A DNA stretch of 64,000 nt. It comes from Coffea arabica (lineage: Eukaryota; Streptophyta; Magnoliopsida; Gentianales; Rubiaceae). A program made the translations under genes and the position numbers. This document shows positions 42,375 to 54,100 of this stretch, one piece after another. The stretch's first letter is position 1. Every line of letters starts with the position of its first letter. The notes beneath the pieces are model-generated. The model saw only the letters and a list, made by a program, of their open reading frames with translations. It was not told the DNA's origin and did no database searches. The stretch is from NCBI RefSeq assembly GCF_036785885.1, contig NC_092326.1, positions 39,952,287-40,016,286 of the forward strand, given 5' to 3'.

Positions 42375-43113
42375 TTTATTTCATTGTCCCTTCTAAATAT
42401 TAATTAATATTTTCAGATTTAACCCTTTTTTTTGGCAAAATAAAAATCCCTTCTTAACTATCGCCCATTGACATCTTTCAATACACTTCACATTATTTTT
42501 ATTATCAACTTTAGACTTCAATTCAACAACACCTTAGCTAGGAGTGTTAATCTTTTTTTTTTTTTTTTTTGGGTAGAAATTAATTTTTGTGGGGAGAGTG
42601 TCTGAATTTTTGTCGAGATAATGTGTACTTGCGAGAATGCAATAAATATGATTGTACATATTAACACAGTAAGTTGAGTTTAATTTAAGTATGACAACTA
42701 TTAATCGGGGCAATGGTGGGTGGTTGGACTATAAGTATCTGCAAAAAAAAAAATTGTTTTTGAAATATTTCTTGATATATTTTTCAATCAATTTTTTTTA
42801 ATCTCACCGGCACAACAACATCATTATGGCGTAGTTTTCTATAAAGAAAAATCCAAATGGAATAATCAATAATAGTACTTGATAAAAGCTCATCCAAGAT
42901 TTGGGAGGGTTGAATTCATTAATTTTTATCAAAAATAAATAAATAATTAGCTGAATTTGAGAGTAAATACAAGTTTAGTTTAATCCTTCCCCAATCTCTT
43001 CTCCCATGCACTGTTTTCTACACCCTGCCGATTTCGACTCCATCATCAGTTCTCACCCTCGCACCTTCACTCATTCTCTTCCTCAGCTATACTCTCCCTG
43101 TAGAGCTGCAATA

Positions 43114-43674
43114 ATGGCTTCCAATTCTGCAAACCGAGATTTACTAAGCCCTCACAACAACAACAACAACGCCACCACCATCAGCAGGACCAGGCTCATC
43201 TTTACTTATGGCACGCTAAAGCGTGGATTCTACAACCACAGGCTCATGGAAAGCCTGATTTCCACGGGCGACGCTTCTTTTATCGGGGAATGCACGACGA
43301 AGGAGTCTTTTCCGCTCGTCATTGGACCCTACGGGATCCCTTTTCTGATTAATCTTCTGGGTTCCGGTCACAGGATCCCGGGCGAACTGTATGCTGTGTC
43401 GGATCGTGGGCTGGCCCGGCTGGATGAGTTAGAAGGAATTGAAACGGGTCATTACGAGAGGCTGCCGGTGGATGTAGTGTCTGGCGATGGACAAGTGCTG
43501 GCGGTGGAGGGGTATTTTGGTCACCGGAGTTTTGGGGAGGAGTTGTGGAGGAAGAATGGGGAGAAGGGGTTGAGGGAGTTTGGCAAGGAGATGGCGGAAA
43601 AGTACGTAGTTAGGGCTAATAGGCCTTTGGGTTCTAATTTTGTTGATGATGTTTGGAAATTTATTTCTGCCTAG
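43114..43674 (+). CDS. Gamma-glutamylcyclotransferase-like (AIG2/GGACT family)
   Basis: Intronless, 186 aa from the ATG at 43114, which has a good context; the frame is open upstream to 43006, so a 36-residue longer start cannot be excluded. Relatives release 5-oxoproline from gamma-glutamyl compounds. The glycine-rich substrate loop is IFTYGTLKRGFYNH (about residues 29-42). The PLVIGPYGIPFLIN and GHRIPGELYAVSDRGLARLD segments and the DELEGIETGHYER block, which carries the likely catalytic Glu, are all in place. Closest remembered relative is Arabidopsis At3g02910. The Asn run early in the protein is low-complexity. Substrate is inferred from family only. Confidence 0.88.
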   Translation: MASNSANRDLLSPHNNNNNATTISRTRLIFTYGTLKRGFYNHRLMESLISTGDASFIGECTTKESFPLVIGPYGIPFLINLLGSGHRIPGELYAVSDRGLARLDELEGIETGHYERLPVDVVSGDGQVLAVEGYFGHRSFGEELWRKNGEKGLREFGKEMAEKYVVRANRPLGSNFVDDVWKFISA

Positions 43675-44621
43675 TCTAAAATCATCTTGATTGACATTAT
43701 TATTTATCTGATGCTTTCTTATACTAGAACAGAATAAAGAAGGAAGTCGTCCCATTTATTTCTCATCTGGGCTGTTGAAGGCCAATCATTTCTACTTGTA
43801 CTAGCATCATCTAAATTACCTTCTTATTTTTGGTTTTCTAGTTCAAAGGTTAAATTGCTTTCTCATAGATGGATGTGCTTTTCGTCTACTTTTAGCTGCA
43901 TTACGCAGAAGACGCCAGCGTAGCGTTTAAACCACTGCTAATTGTTATATGGGTACTGTTTCAAGCAAATCCCTGTTTTTGGACTGGGTACTGCATTTTC
44001 CCTGTTTTGGGACTGGATTGATAGCTGATGTTGTTTGGATTACTCAGACGTATTGAACACCAGAAATCCCTTGCAATACTGTGGGCAACGTTATAACTAT
44101 GCAAGCTATGTTTTTGGCTGCCAAATCTTCAATATTTTGCAGTCTTGATTCCCCAATGGGTGTTCTTTTCTTAGTTACCAACTTGAAGTATAGATAGTCA
44201 AAGCTTCAGATAAATAACATCTGAAAAGGGGATAACAGAAGAGCCATTTTGACCCTAGCGGCCTGAGAATGCTGATCATCCATCCTAACATCAGTGGAGG
44301 TAACTGTTTCTTTTCTTGAGTACTGAATAAGCAGTATAATTTCACTGAAGTAATGAGTCTACACCAAATTTAAGAGAGTCTTATTGGTACACAAACAATC
44401 CATATATGCCAAATGTACATTTGATTTCTAAAATCACAATATTAGGCATACAAATCATCTCAGTGCAGTAATTTTGAGAATGAAGAGTTCACACAAGGAA
44501 CAGGTATTTTTTCAAGTTCATGGTTCTGTCTGGTAGATCATAAATGTATCTTGGCCTGTTTTTGCTTCCTCATTGGCCTTTGATATCTAATGCCAGCACC
44601 ATATTCATCTTGATTTGCCTT
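43675..44621. other. Convergent intergenic spacer
   Basis: Between the stops of the cyclotransferase (+) and the RIC gene (-). Probably both 3' UTRs; nothing else seen. Confidence 0.6.
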
Positions 44622-45440
44622 TCATGGACCACTGACTTTAGCTTTATCAGCCTGTGCTGGCATGGCAAATGCAAAGGCAGATGGTGGGCAATTAGCAGAT
44701 GGCAAGCCAGGTGATTTTGGATTACCCCAGCCCTTTGACAGAATAGAAGTTGCAGAACCATCTATTCCTATGTGAGTGACGTGTTTGACATCTGTTGGTA
44801 ATCCAATTTCCATGCCCGTGCCTTCTTCTTCTATTTCATCATCCTTGTATGCTGAAGCACCAGATAGGGAGTTATGGAAATATTATCAGAAAAAACTTCC
44901 TTTTCTCAGACATCAATAATTGCCATTTAAAATGCTAGTTTGTTAATATATATATTAAGCATTAATCACATTCGGACATGATTTTGGCATTGATATCCAG
45001 ATATTGCTGAAAACTTACCAAATAGTTGAGACAAATTCTTAAAATTCTTGAACAGCTTTTGGATTTTGGGAGCTGCGAGGAGGCGTGATGGGCTCTTCAA
45101 GTTATCATCTGACAAGCTCTCTTCGTCATCTTCAGATTCCTCTTCTCCCTCCTTGTCATCTTCTGGAGTTCCTTCATAATCCAAATTAAAGAAGAGAGTA
45201 AGCCTTTGTCGAATGTGATAGCTGAAAACACTTTCTAAATGTAACTTATGTGCATCAGGCATGGTGCTCCAGTGTGTGCATCATGCTTTATGATAGAGGG
45301 AGAGAGAGACTTGTTGGAGTTGAGTTTGCATTAATGTTCTTTGGTCTATCAGGAAACCGTGGTCCAACTGCAATGCTGGATTCAGAAACACAACCCATTG
45401 AGAAGGGAAGAAGAACAAGTCTTTCTATTCGATCCCTCAT
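44622..45440 (-). CDS. ROP-interactive CRIB motif protein (RIC)
   Basis: Three exons: 45311-45440, 45019-45162 (or 45019-45171), 44622-44851; 167 or 170 aa. RIC proteins bind active ROP/RAC GTPases and relay them to actin and microtubules at the plasma membrane. Exon 1 encodes MRDRIERLVLLPFSMGCVSE, the N-terminal signature of RIC2/RIC4-type members. Exon 2 gives an acidic stretch and then KIQKLFKNFKNLSQLF, the conserved helix before the CRIB motif. Exon 3 begins AYKDDEIEEEG and contains the CRIB core MEIGLPTDVKHVTHIGIDG with the ROP-contacting HxxHIG. The tail is Ala/Pro-rich. Two in-phase acceptors nine bases apart (after gaag or after ccag) are possible for exon 2. Intron 1 uses a weak donor (acaa|gtctct). 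Confidence 0.85.
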
Positions 45441-46491
45441 ATCTCCAAGCTATGGAGAACTCAGAAATGCATGCACAAGCAGAATGCCAGGTGATGGGGG
45501 TGCCAAGCAGGGAAGAGAAAGGTGGATGGTTGTTGAGGAAATGAAATAGAAGAGATTAATTTGGTGGTGTGTTATACAGCTTCAGCCTTTGTCGCTAAGT
45601 TAACATGATACTACGTATAGAGAGTCAAAATATCTACTTTGAGTTGTATGAAAATGACAAGGAACGTGGATATTTCATTAACAAGAAAATGTTAGTTTGG
45701 GCAGTGATGTATGCTATAACGCTCAAAAAAACTTTTGTGACTGTTTTCTTCTGTATTTAGCTATCAATGGTGGGCTCTTGCTGTCACCTGCCTCTCTTAG
45801 AAGAGAAGCGACCAATTTTTCTTTGACACCAAATAGTGCTGGTTTGACGAATGTTTCTCCTTCATTTCAGTGTCTTTCTATTGTCTTTCAGCCTCGTCTT
45901 CTCATAGTCCACGAAATCTTAAATTTAACTCCATCTCAAACGAGTGTATTACAAGCAAAATTTTTTAGGACAAGTTAGCATTTGAAAATACACGAACTCC
46001 AATGTGGACGTTTCTTGATTTTGAAGGCGTGTAGCTGATGGAAGGTTTCATTCGACACGGAGGATAACGAACTGATGACTACAATCATTCCCAGCTAGGC
46101 AATGAACACACTTTCAATCTTAGGGGAATGGTTTTGGATGCAATCGATCATCGATTTGGTATATATTCATTTAAGGTTGTTATATTTCATGATCTGGTGT
46201 ACACTTACGTAACTTTTAGTGTATGCCAAGAAACACAGCAAAGTTATGTGATTGTAGTTGTACACCAAATCATGAAAAAAAAAAAAAAGTACAATAATCG
46301 TACTGCACCTGAATCCAACAGTAACTGTCTCATACCCCAAATTTTAATTCGTAATTACGTGACTCTTGGTGGTGTATTCCAACAGGAGTACATCTAATTG
46401 ACAGCTAACTCGAAGTTGTCACGCACCACAATCCACCTGATGCTTTAGATCAAAAGAGTGCTATGACACTATCTTTAAGAATTTTTTTTTT

Positions 46492-46552
46492 CTGCAGGTG
46501 AGGTCTGAACCCTCACCTACAGTCCATCCCTGATGGCCACTGAGCTTAATTT
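46492..46552 (-). mobile_element. Possible short SINE fragment
   Basis: On the minus strand it reads aagctcagtggccatcagg, gtgagggttcagacctcac and an A tail, resembling boxes A and B of a tRNA-derived element. No target duplication was found. Confidence 0.3.
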
Positions 46553-46942
46553 GGCTGTGACTATTACTTAGCTCATTTTTGCTGGCTGGTGTTATTGCCA
46601 CATACCAAATTTTAATAATGTTATAATAGCAATTGTACTTTTAAGAGGCATAATATCCTTGCACCTTGCTAGTTGCCATGTCCCACAGCAACAAGTGCTA
46701 TAAGTTGTGGCGTGGGTACCATTATTATGTACAGTTAAATGGTTGTGATGCCAAAAATTCGGATTGGGGGAATCAATGGCCACCTTTGTTAGGTGATGAT
46801 CGCAGGATGGAAAAGGGCTGCCAATTACGTGTCTCCTCGTACCATTCTTAGCTCTTGCCATCCTCTGTCCTTCGGCTTTGGATGCAACAGTTGTGGACTC
46901 AAATTTTATTTAAAGTAAAGCTACAGAAATGGTCGCAGATAA

Positions 46943-47594
46943 CGTAGAGCTGTTAAACGAACCGAGTTGTTCGTTAGCTCGGTTCGTTTCAGCTCGTTCG
47001 TGTTCGTGAAAGGCTCGTTCGAAATTTTAAACGAACCGAGTTCGAACGAATTTTTTTGTTCGATTAATAATCGAGCGAACACGAGCATGTTCGCGAGTTT
47101 TAACGAACGTTCGCGAGCATGCTAAACGAAACGTTTGCGAACACGAGTATGTTCGCGAGTTTTAACGAACGTTCGTGAATATAGACATAATCATCATTTG
47201 ATTTATGGCTGGACTTTTATATTTGGAGGGCAAATTTCTTTGTTTTATTTGTTGTTTTTATGTTAATGTTAGTTATATAGTTAATGAATAATAGAATTTA
47301 GTCACTTAGTGTTTTAATTATTTTTTAGAATGATTAATAATTTGCACGGCATATTTAAAGCATAAAATAATTTGGATTCGAGCATTTCGAACATGTTCGC
47401 GAACGGCTCGTTTATGTTAAACTAGCCGAACACGAACTCGAACTCGAACACGAATTTTACTTGACGAACCGAATACGAACACAGGTTTGGAGTTCGAAAA
47501 TTAACGAACGAACACGAACGTTGTTCGAACTGCTTAACGAACAGAGCTCAAACATGAGATACTCGGTTCGATTCGATTCGTTTACAGCTCTATG
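46943..47594. mobile_element. hAT-like MITE rich in cgaacgaa words
   Basis: Left end cgtagagctgttaaacga, right end complement catagagctgtaaacga. Flanked by agataa at 46937-46942 and 47595-47600 (a 6-base duplication). The ends are packed with cgaacga/tcgttcg words and the core is AT-rich. Similar in architecture to the element at 35138-35531 but of different sequence. Confidence 0.6.
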
Positions 47595-48699
47595 AGATAA
47601 GGTCTCACCAACCAGCGACCAGACTGATCCCATAATATGGTATTAAGCCCTTGACAATTGCCTTAAACTCTACCGCAATCAGTTGGGATCATCTGTGCTA
47701 CTATTCGATGTCAAATTTGATGTCAATCTCATTTATCATGTGAGGATAGAATAGAAGAAATTTAGATAAACAGCGCATGATAAATTAAATGAACAGGACA
47801 ATTGGCATAAAATATAGAAGCAGCAATGAGTTGTCACAGGAAAAGTGACATCGAGGATTCCATGTGGGTCTATTTGGGATCATTTTGGTGGAGTTTGCAG
47901 GATGGAAATATGAATTGGGTTACAAATTGAAGTCATATATTAGCATTTAGTTTCACCAGTTCAATATATTTCTTCCCATGTGTAATGTCTTTTTAAGTTT
48001 GCAGTTACTTTGAGCATCTTTAATCAACTAACATGAGTTCGATTTTGATATTATACCAAAAGAATTCAGCCTTATCTAAGGGAAAAAAAATAAGAATTCA
48101 GTCTTATTTCTTCAACTGAATAACAACTATTCATTGGACAACGGTCTAATTTTTAACTTTTTTCACCTTCAAAACTTTATACACATAGTAAAGATGTGAC
48201 ATTTTAGGAGAACTGATTTCATTGGAAGTCATGAAGAGCATCCGATGATTAGGATGATCTTGGCCCAAAAAAAAAAAAAAAAAAAAAAAGGTTAAGAAGT
48301 GAGACAAGATTGAGCTTCGAAAACTCGATTACTTGACCCATAAAAGTACAAATACAATGGGAAGAAAGAAGCTTTATTGTGGCCTCTCTGTATGAATTAA
48401 GTGTTTCAGAGGGTATTTTTTTTTAAAAAAAAAAAATTAGTGTAACTGTGTATGCGAAAAATTTTTACTGTAGATGATTAGATATTTTTTTAGAGGTGTT
48501 TTTGAGGATATTTTTAAATGTGTATTTTGGGATATTTTTATAATTTAAAATTTAAATGTGTATTAAGTGTTTTTCAAGATGTATTTTGAAATATTTTTAA
48601 AATTTAAAATTATACGAGGATACTAATAAAAAATTTGAAAATTTTTCACCACCCACCCACCCACCACCACCCCTCCTCCCTCATTCCTCCCTTTCCCCC

Positions 48700-48910
48700 C
48701 ACTTGAGATTCTCGGTGACATGTTTTCTATGCCAATCCAATGCCACCAATAGTATTGTACCAAGTGTCATATTATTATTTACACTTGTGTTAAACTAAGC
48801 CAAATTAAATTATTAAAAAATTAAAGTGTAAATAATAACATGACACTTGGCACAATACTATTAGTGGCATTGAATTGGCATAGAAAACATGTCACCGAGT
48901 ATCCCAAGTG
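48700..48910. mobile_element. Near-perfect palindromic MITE (MULE-type)
   Basis: Arms 48700-48786 and 48824-48910 are inverted copies, 87 bases each with six mismatches and no gap by eye, around a 37-base loop. The flanks carry a perfect 9-base direct repeat, ctttccccc (48691-48699 and 48911-48919); 9 bases is the Mutator superfamily size. Ends are cacttgagat and, complemented, cacttgggat. No coding capacity. Confidence 0.75.
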
Positions 48911-49477
48911 CTTTCCCCCCTCACATCCCATCAATTAACCTTGCTAAAGCCCAACTCAAAAAACTCTCAATTGATACCTCTAGATTTAGACTATCTCAAA
49001 TTTTCAACTTGGTCATTGGCAATTTTTAACTCAAAAAACTCAATTGGTCAAAAATGAATCTCTGCAGCTCAACTCCCACAGAACACCGAGTCCCTAAAAT
49101 TTCTTTTTCACAAAGGATGACCACATATTTAAGAGCACGCTAGACAAGTCAATTCCTTGTGCTACAAATTCCGTGGAAAGACCTTTGGAGCAAAAACAAG
49201 AAAAAGAAACAGCGAACATTCATTTCCACGCAGATTGACTCAATAGGGGCATTGGAAGCAGTCCAAAAAAAGTTACATTCTAGACATCATCGATGTGACA
49301 ACTTCAGTCCCACATTATTGCTATTTACCTAATTATTTGAGCGCTATATCAGCTGATTACCCTTTACCAGTTGATTATGTGACTTGCAATTTCGGGGCAA
49401 TGATTAAACATTGAACACATCTATTTATTTACAAGGGTTTCAGTTAATCTTAACCAGTCCTCCCTCGTTTTCCCTGT

Positions 49478-51133
49478 CTATTGGAATGGTTTTGATCCAC
49501 CGGTGCCAAAGCTCTGAGTTCCCTGATCAGAATGAGACGACACCTGATGATTTTGCTTTTGCATATTCCTCAAGTTTTCTCTGAGGTTGTCTGTTAGGCC
49601 TCCAAGCCCAATGGAGGTGAAGAAGTTGATTGAGAAACGCAAGTTTCTTGTATTATTATTATTATTCTTGGGGAATATTGAATCAAGCGATCCCTGTAGA
49701 GTTGGATCATTCAGCCTCTTCTTGAGCAAGGGAACACCAAGCTCCTCCGCCAACTCCTGGAATAAGATTTTGATGAACATCCCTAATGATGAAGAAGTAG
49801 TAGCAGCAGTATTCTCCCCTGTGAGGCGAATGCAGGCCAATATATGCCATGCCAGAGAATCACTGGACAGCAGATGGGCAAAAAATTTGGCAACATTGTG
49901 CAACTTGTGTGTCTTGAGGCTGTCAACAATGGAGTACTGCAGGAGAAAGCAGCTCTCAAAAGTCTCACGATATACCTCTTTGAGCAGGCAAAGTTGCTGT
50001 GCCAGCAGTGTGAAGTATCTGTTGTACGTCTTCTGGTGTGAGCAGCAGTCTAGCAGCATGTTGCAGATTACCATCTCCTGATTTTGGCGCAATGGAATGG
50101 CAAGGAGCTTGTGTCCAGCATCCTCAAAATCAATACCTGACATCATAGTGAGAAAGATGGTCTTTTTAAGGTTCTCAACATCAGTCTCAGTCTTGTCTTC
50201 AATGCTTGAATCCTCCTCAGATATACCTTGGTTGGATTTAGCTGCTCCATCATCCGCATGCTTCTCATAGTCCTCTTCTCCAAGCACAATTGCTTTGAGC
50301 ATTTTATACCTCTCTTCATCGCTCATCAGAACCTGAGGATCAAGGTGAAACACGTCAAGGTACATCTCTGGATCCAAGTCATTGCAAAGAGAGATTTCAT
50401 GGATGACTTGATCAGCCGATTCAGCAATATCCAGCTCAGGGCGCATGGCAGGGTAACTAGAAAACCTGGAACTTCTGATAGCAAACAAGCTCTCAATTAA
50501 GGATTCAGCACGCTTATCCGTATCCCCATCCTGAAGTATTTCTCTGAACCTCTCGAAAACAGCAGCGAGCCCTCTTGGATTGGATTCAAGGATTGTAGAA
50601 CCGCACTGTCGAACCAAGATAGCAGCAACTTCTATATTATCCTCTGTAGCGTCTTGTAAAAGAACAAACAGAAACTCAACTGCCAGCAATTCATGTACAA
50701 CTCCTTGGTTGACTAAATGGGCCAAGAGCTTCACAAGCGGCACTAATTGGTGCTTATCGTTTTGCTTGCAACCTATCTTGAACTGTTCCGCAATTCTTTT
50801 GATCAGAAGGTACCCAACATCAGGGTATCTTGAGTTGATCGCTGCAACCAAGGCCGCGAAAACAGGCGCGAAAGTATGGGATGCTATGGAGGTCTTGAGA
50901 ATTGCAGAGCAAAACAAACCTCTACCCCATATCAAGTTTTCGGACAACAATTCTTTTGCAACATTCCTAACGTTGGATACCGTGACTTTGTTCACGAGCC
51001 TGTTGATGGTTTTCTTCAAGGCATCCCACAACGGACGCTGCAGGCTTGCCAAAATTCTTGGATCAAAGGCCATCTCCTCTTCAGTCCAACCTTCTCTACT
51101 TCGATCAACATTGGATACGATGAAATTATCCAT
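49478..51133 (-). CDS. CWC22-like MIF4G/MA3 protein, intronless
   Basis: A 551-aa uninterrupted ORF aligned in memory with the core of pre-mRNA splicing factor CWC22, which escorts eIF4A3 to the spliceosome for exon-junction-complex loading. MIF4G-type region about residues 30-220: LQRPLWDALKKTINRLVNKV, ENLIWGRGLFC, VFAALVAAINSRYPDVG, PRGLAAVFERFREIL. MA3 domain about 310-430: LKKTIFLTMMSGIDFEDAGH, LHNVAKFFAHLL, ILFQELAEELGVPLL, then RFSINFFTSIGLGGLTDNLR. It lacks the long N-terminal charged region and the C-terminal extension of canonical CWC22 and differs at many otherwise conserved positions. The frame is fully open, which argues for selection or recent origin. A retrocopy is the simplest explanation; a TATA-like box lies upstream. 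Confidence 0.85.
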   Translation of the reverse strand: MDNFIVSNVDRSREGWTEEEMAFDPRILASLQRPLWDALKKTINRLVNKVTVSNVRNVAKELLSENLIWGRGLFCSAILKTSIASHTFAPVFAALVAAINSRYPDVGYLLIKRIAEQFKIGCKQNDKHQLVPLVKLLAHLVNQGVVHELLAVEFLFVLLQDATEDNIEVAAILVRQCGSTILESNPRGLAAVFERFREILQDGDTDKRAESLIESLFAIRSSRFSSYPAMRPELDIAESADQVIHEISLCNDLDPEMYLDVFHLDPQVLMSDEERYKMLKAIVLGEEDYEKHADDGAAKSNQGISEEDSSIEDKTETDVENLKKTIFLTMMSGIDFEDAGHKLLAIPLRQNQEMVICNMLLDCCSHQKTYNRYFTLLAQQLCLLKEVYRETFESCFLLQYSIVDSLKTHKLHNVAKFFAHLLSSDSLAWHILACIRLTGENTAATTSSSLGMFIKILFQELAEELGVPLLKKRLNDPTLQGSLDSIFPKNNNNNTRNLRFSINFFTSIGLGGLTDNLRENLRNMQKQNHQVSSHSDQGTQSFGTGGSKPFQ

Positions 51134-54100
51134 CCTTGTTCTCTTGATGGCGGTTTCTTGAATCCTATCTTTCTTCTTGTTGAAACGAGAATGTCAAATG
51201 CAGTGCCGCTGAATGATGAACCATAACAAACATAGATAATTGTGCGAACGCGAATATGGAAACCGGAGAAAACGTGGTTGCTTCCATCGTATATATAATT
51301 GCGGGTTAGGCTTCTCCTAATCCCTACAGGATTCAGGAAGACAAGTACCCAGTATAGTATAATAATTGTGTTTTGTGCGGTTCCGTTCAGTCTTGTATAT
51401 GTTTAAATTTTTTTTTTTACTCAAAATATATATGAAATATTTGTATTTTATTCTTGTGCATTATTTTTACCCCCCAATAAATACAATAATATAAATGTAA
51501 TAATATCCCAAATAATGTAAAAAGTATAATAACCGAAGTCCCAACCGCATTGACCCATGAATAAGGAGGGTGCTGAAACTTAGGAGTGGGGTCTAAGTTC
51601 CTTGCTCCCCAGTTCACCTTAACGGCTTAGTCAGCAATTCAACAACATATCTTGGACAAGTCGTACACAATTTTTTTGTGTTTCCTACCATTTGATTTAA
51701 AAGATTTTCATGCTCGGAATTGGTAAATTTCGTACCATATTTGTTTCTTTTACATAGTCACCAGAATTCTAACCAGTCAGACCGTGTACTTACAGGCGAA
51801 GATGTCATTCATTCTTTAAAACTTGTTAAAATTCAATAGAAAATTCCGGGCAAGAGCATGTCTTGGCCAAGTGTTATTATGGGGATATTAGCTATTGTGT
51901 ACCCTGCCACAAGAAAAAGTTTTTGCGCCCCACGTACTTTAGGAGGGAAAATTGTTCAAAATATTTCTCACAATTCTACGAGATGACTTTTTTCGTCCAT
52001 CACTTTTAAAAGTATAATTTTACGTCCCTTACAAATTCACATTGACCAAATTTGATCCTTACCTAGATCTCTGACTAGTTTTTGGGCGGAATTCACCACG
52101 TGACTTGCATGTGATCATTTTTTAAGGGTAAAATTATCAAATCAAATTTTTATATAATGTGATTCATAGTCCCTCACATTTCATAAAATGAATATTTGTA
52201 TCCATAACATTTTACAAAATGAATTTTTCCATCCCTCATTGATCATGTGTATGAATAGCTTTTTTTTCTATAAACCCACGTATATGTCTATTTGATTTTA
52301 CCCGAACAGTACGAATAACATGTAATTTATCTCTATTGGATTTCATCTAAACATGCTAATCGTAGTTATACACATGCTATTCAACAGATATACATAGGGG
52401 TTTAAAACTAATAATTTTATTTGAAACCGATGTATATATTTATATGATTTCACCATTTGAACCTATTCAATATTTGTGACATTTCTCTTTTGGTAATAAT
52501 TTGTTTATTGAATTGTATAATAAGGTCATCTAATTAATGGGTCCAAATTCGAATTCTATAATTGTACTAACAAGTTTCACTTTAAATATGAAATTTCTAC
52601 TCGACAATTTTAAGACCAACAGTTGAATTACTTGCCTTATAATTGTCTTAAAATTTGAAAATGCCAATCACTTATTTCTTTTGTTTATTTTTTCTGTCCA
52701 AATTTAATTCGATATAAACACTCGATAATATTTAGGATTAAATGTCTTTTTAGTTTCAAATTTCGAGTAAAAGAAAATGAATATAAGTGAAAAACTAACA
52801 ATTTTTTTAAACCCATGTACATATCTATTTGATTTCGCTTGAGCAGAACGAATAGTATGTAATCAATCTTCTTCTTTTAGGGAGGGAATTTCTTTAACAT
52901 AAGCTGAATCTGCTAATAAAGTCTGCATACATTAGCTACTCGAAATATTTAATAACGAAATTCTTTTTTTCTGATAATTTCAAGGTTAGAGCAAAAACCT
53001 CCGATCCTCATTCTCTCGCAAGAGAGCAAATTAGTGAATTCGGTTGAATCAACTATCAACCCCACAAGATTCAGATAGTGTTTCCTTGGGCGGACAAGGG
53101 GAACAACATACTACAGCATCCGGTGAAGTCTAGAATGAGGATCACATCAGCTCAAAATGACCAACTGGCCCGGATTCAATTTGAAGTCCAACCAATTTAA
53201 CTTCCACACTCTTCGTCTAGGACCCAGGAAGATGGAAAACCAGTCCAATTGCTGTACACAGTTATTAGGGGTGTCAAAGGATAACCAAGTTGTAGCTGTT
53301 TGGACTTTGGATCAGTGACCAGCCCTAGCTGATTTATGTATCAAATGCAAAGTCCAGCAGATTGAGAAGCCAAACTTTATCAGTGTGCATGGCCTGATCC
53401 ATTTGTTAGCCAGAGCAGCTTCCTGTGCAAATCATTTAGGGGCATGTGTTAGTAAAGCAGCCAAAGTTTCAGTGCATGTTACAGCAACACTCGTCCATAA
53501 CCTCCTAGCTGCAATCATTTGATGCACCCCAACCAACCAAGTTTAATCGTTTCATCTCCCAACTCCCAGGATTTTGACAGAAAAACACAAACCCAAATGT
53601 TTCAGGCTGAAATGCCCAAGGACCTAGTAAAGTTGTCCAATACAACCTTAGGTTGTATGCGTGCTCTCAGTCCTCAATGACAGAAGCTAGAAGCCTGACA
53701 GTTTTGACAGAAGAACTGCAACATAGAAGGAATGCACACAAAAATGCTCATGGAATGGTATTTATTAGCTTACGCTGCTGCATCTTTTGTGTCCATCTGT
53801 AAAAAAGAGTGATGGCTCCCCCTTTTCACTTTCCATCTGTGACACTCACATAACAAAGAATACCTAAACATATACAGTTTATTTTACGGAAGCAATACCT
53901 AAACATATACATTTTGACTTTGACATCTCAACTGAGACACTTGTGAAGTCTCTTGTCCTTGCACACGAGGTGCCCGAACAAGCCATCAGTGACTGGTTTC
54001 CAGATAATGCATCAAATTTCAGAGCAAACAATGGTGTGTCCCCGTCATGAATGGTTTTGTTACTAGCTGACATACTCAAGGATCTGATATTTTGCATTGG

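Larger units (their letters stand above)
39208..43113. other. Intergenic, repeats
   Basis: Contains T/A homopolymers, an (AT)n run (about 39837-39867), a 27-base direct repeat (aaacttttgcaataataaaatg at about 40108 and 40225), a 53-bp tandem duplication (40627-40732) and a long-TIR element (41612-42374). An exon-like frame at 39330-39419 next to the phosphatase start has no recognisable continuation. Confidence 0.5.
45441..49477. other. Intergenic, repeats
   Basis: Contains the RIC promoter, a possible small SINE (46492-46552), a loosely paired hairpin near 46185-46275 (catgatctggtgtac against gtacaccaaatcatg), a hAT-like MITE (46943-47594), A runs, degenerate tandem AT-rich repeats (48480-48620) and the palindromic element at 48700-48910. 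No gene recognised. Confidence 0.5.

Noticed and set aside
45250-45549. 99-codon plus-strand frame
   Set aside because: Antisense shadow of RIC exon 1 and its flanks.
49587-50081. 164-codon plus-strand frame inside the CWC22-like gene
   Set aside because: Antisense shadow of a well-supported coding region.
50580-51161. 193-codon plus-strand frame
   Set aside because: Also an antisense shadow of the CWC22-like gene.
51960-52230. Another complete long-TIR element
   Set aside because: Words related to the 31.9-kb element are present, but I could not define two arms or flanks.
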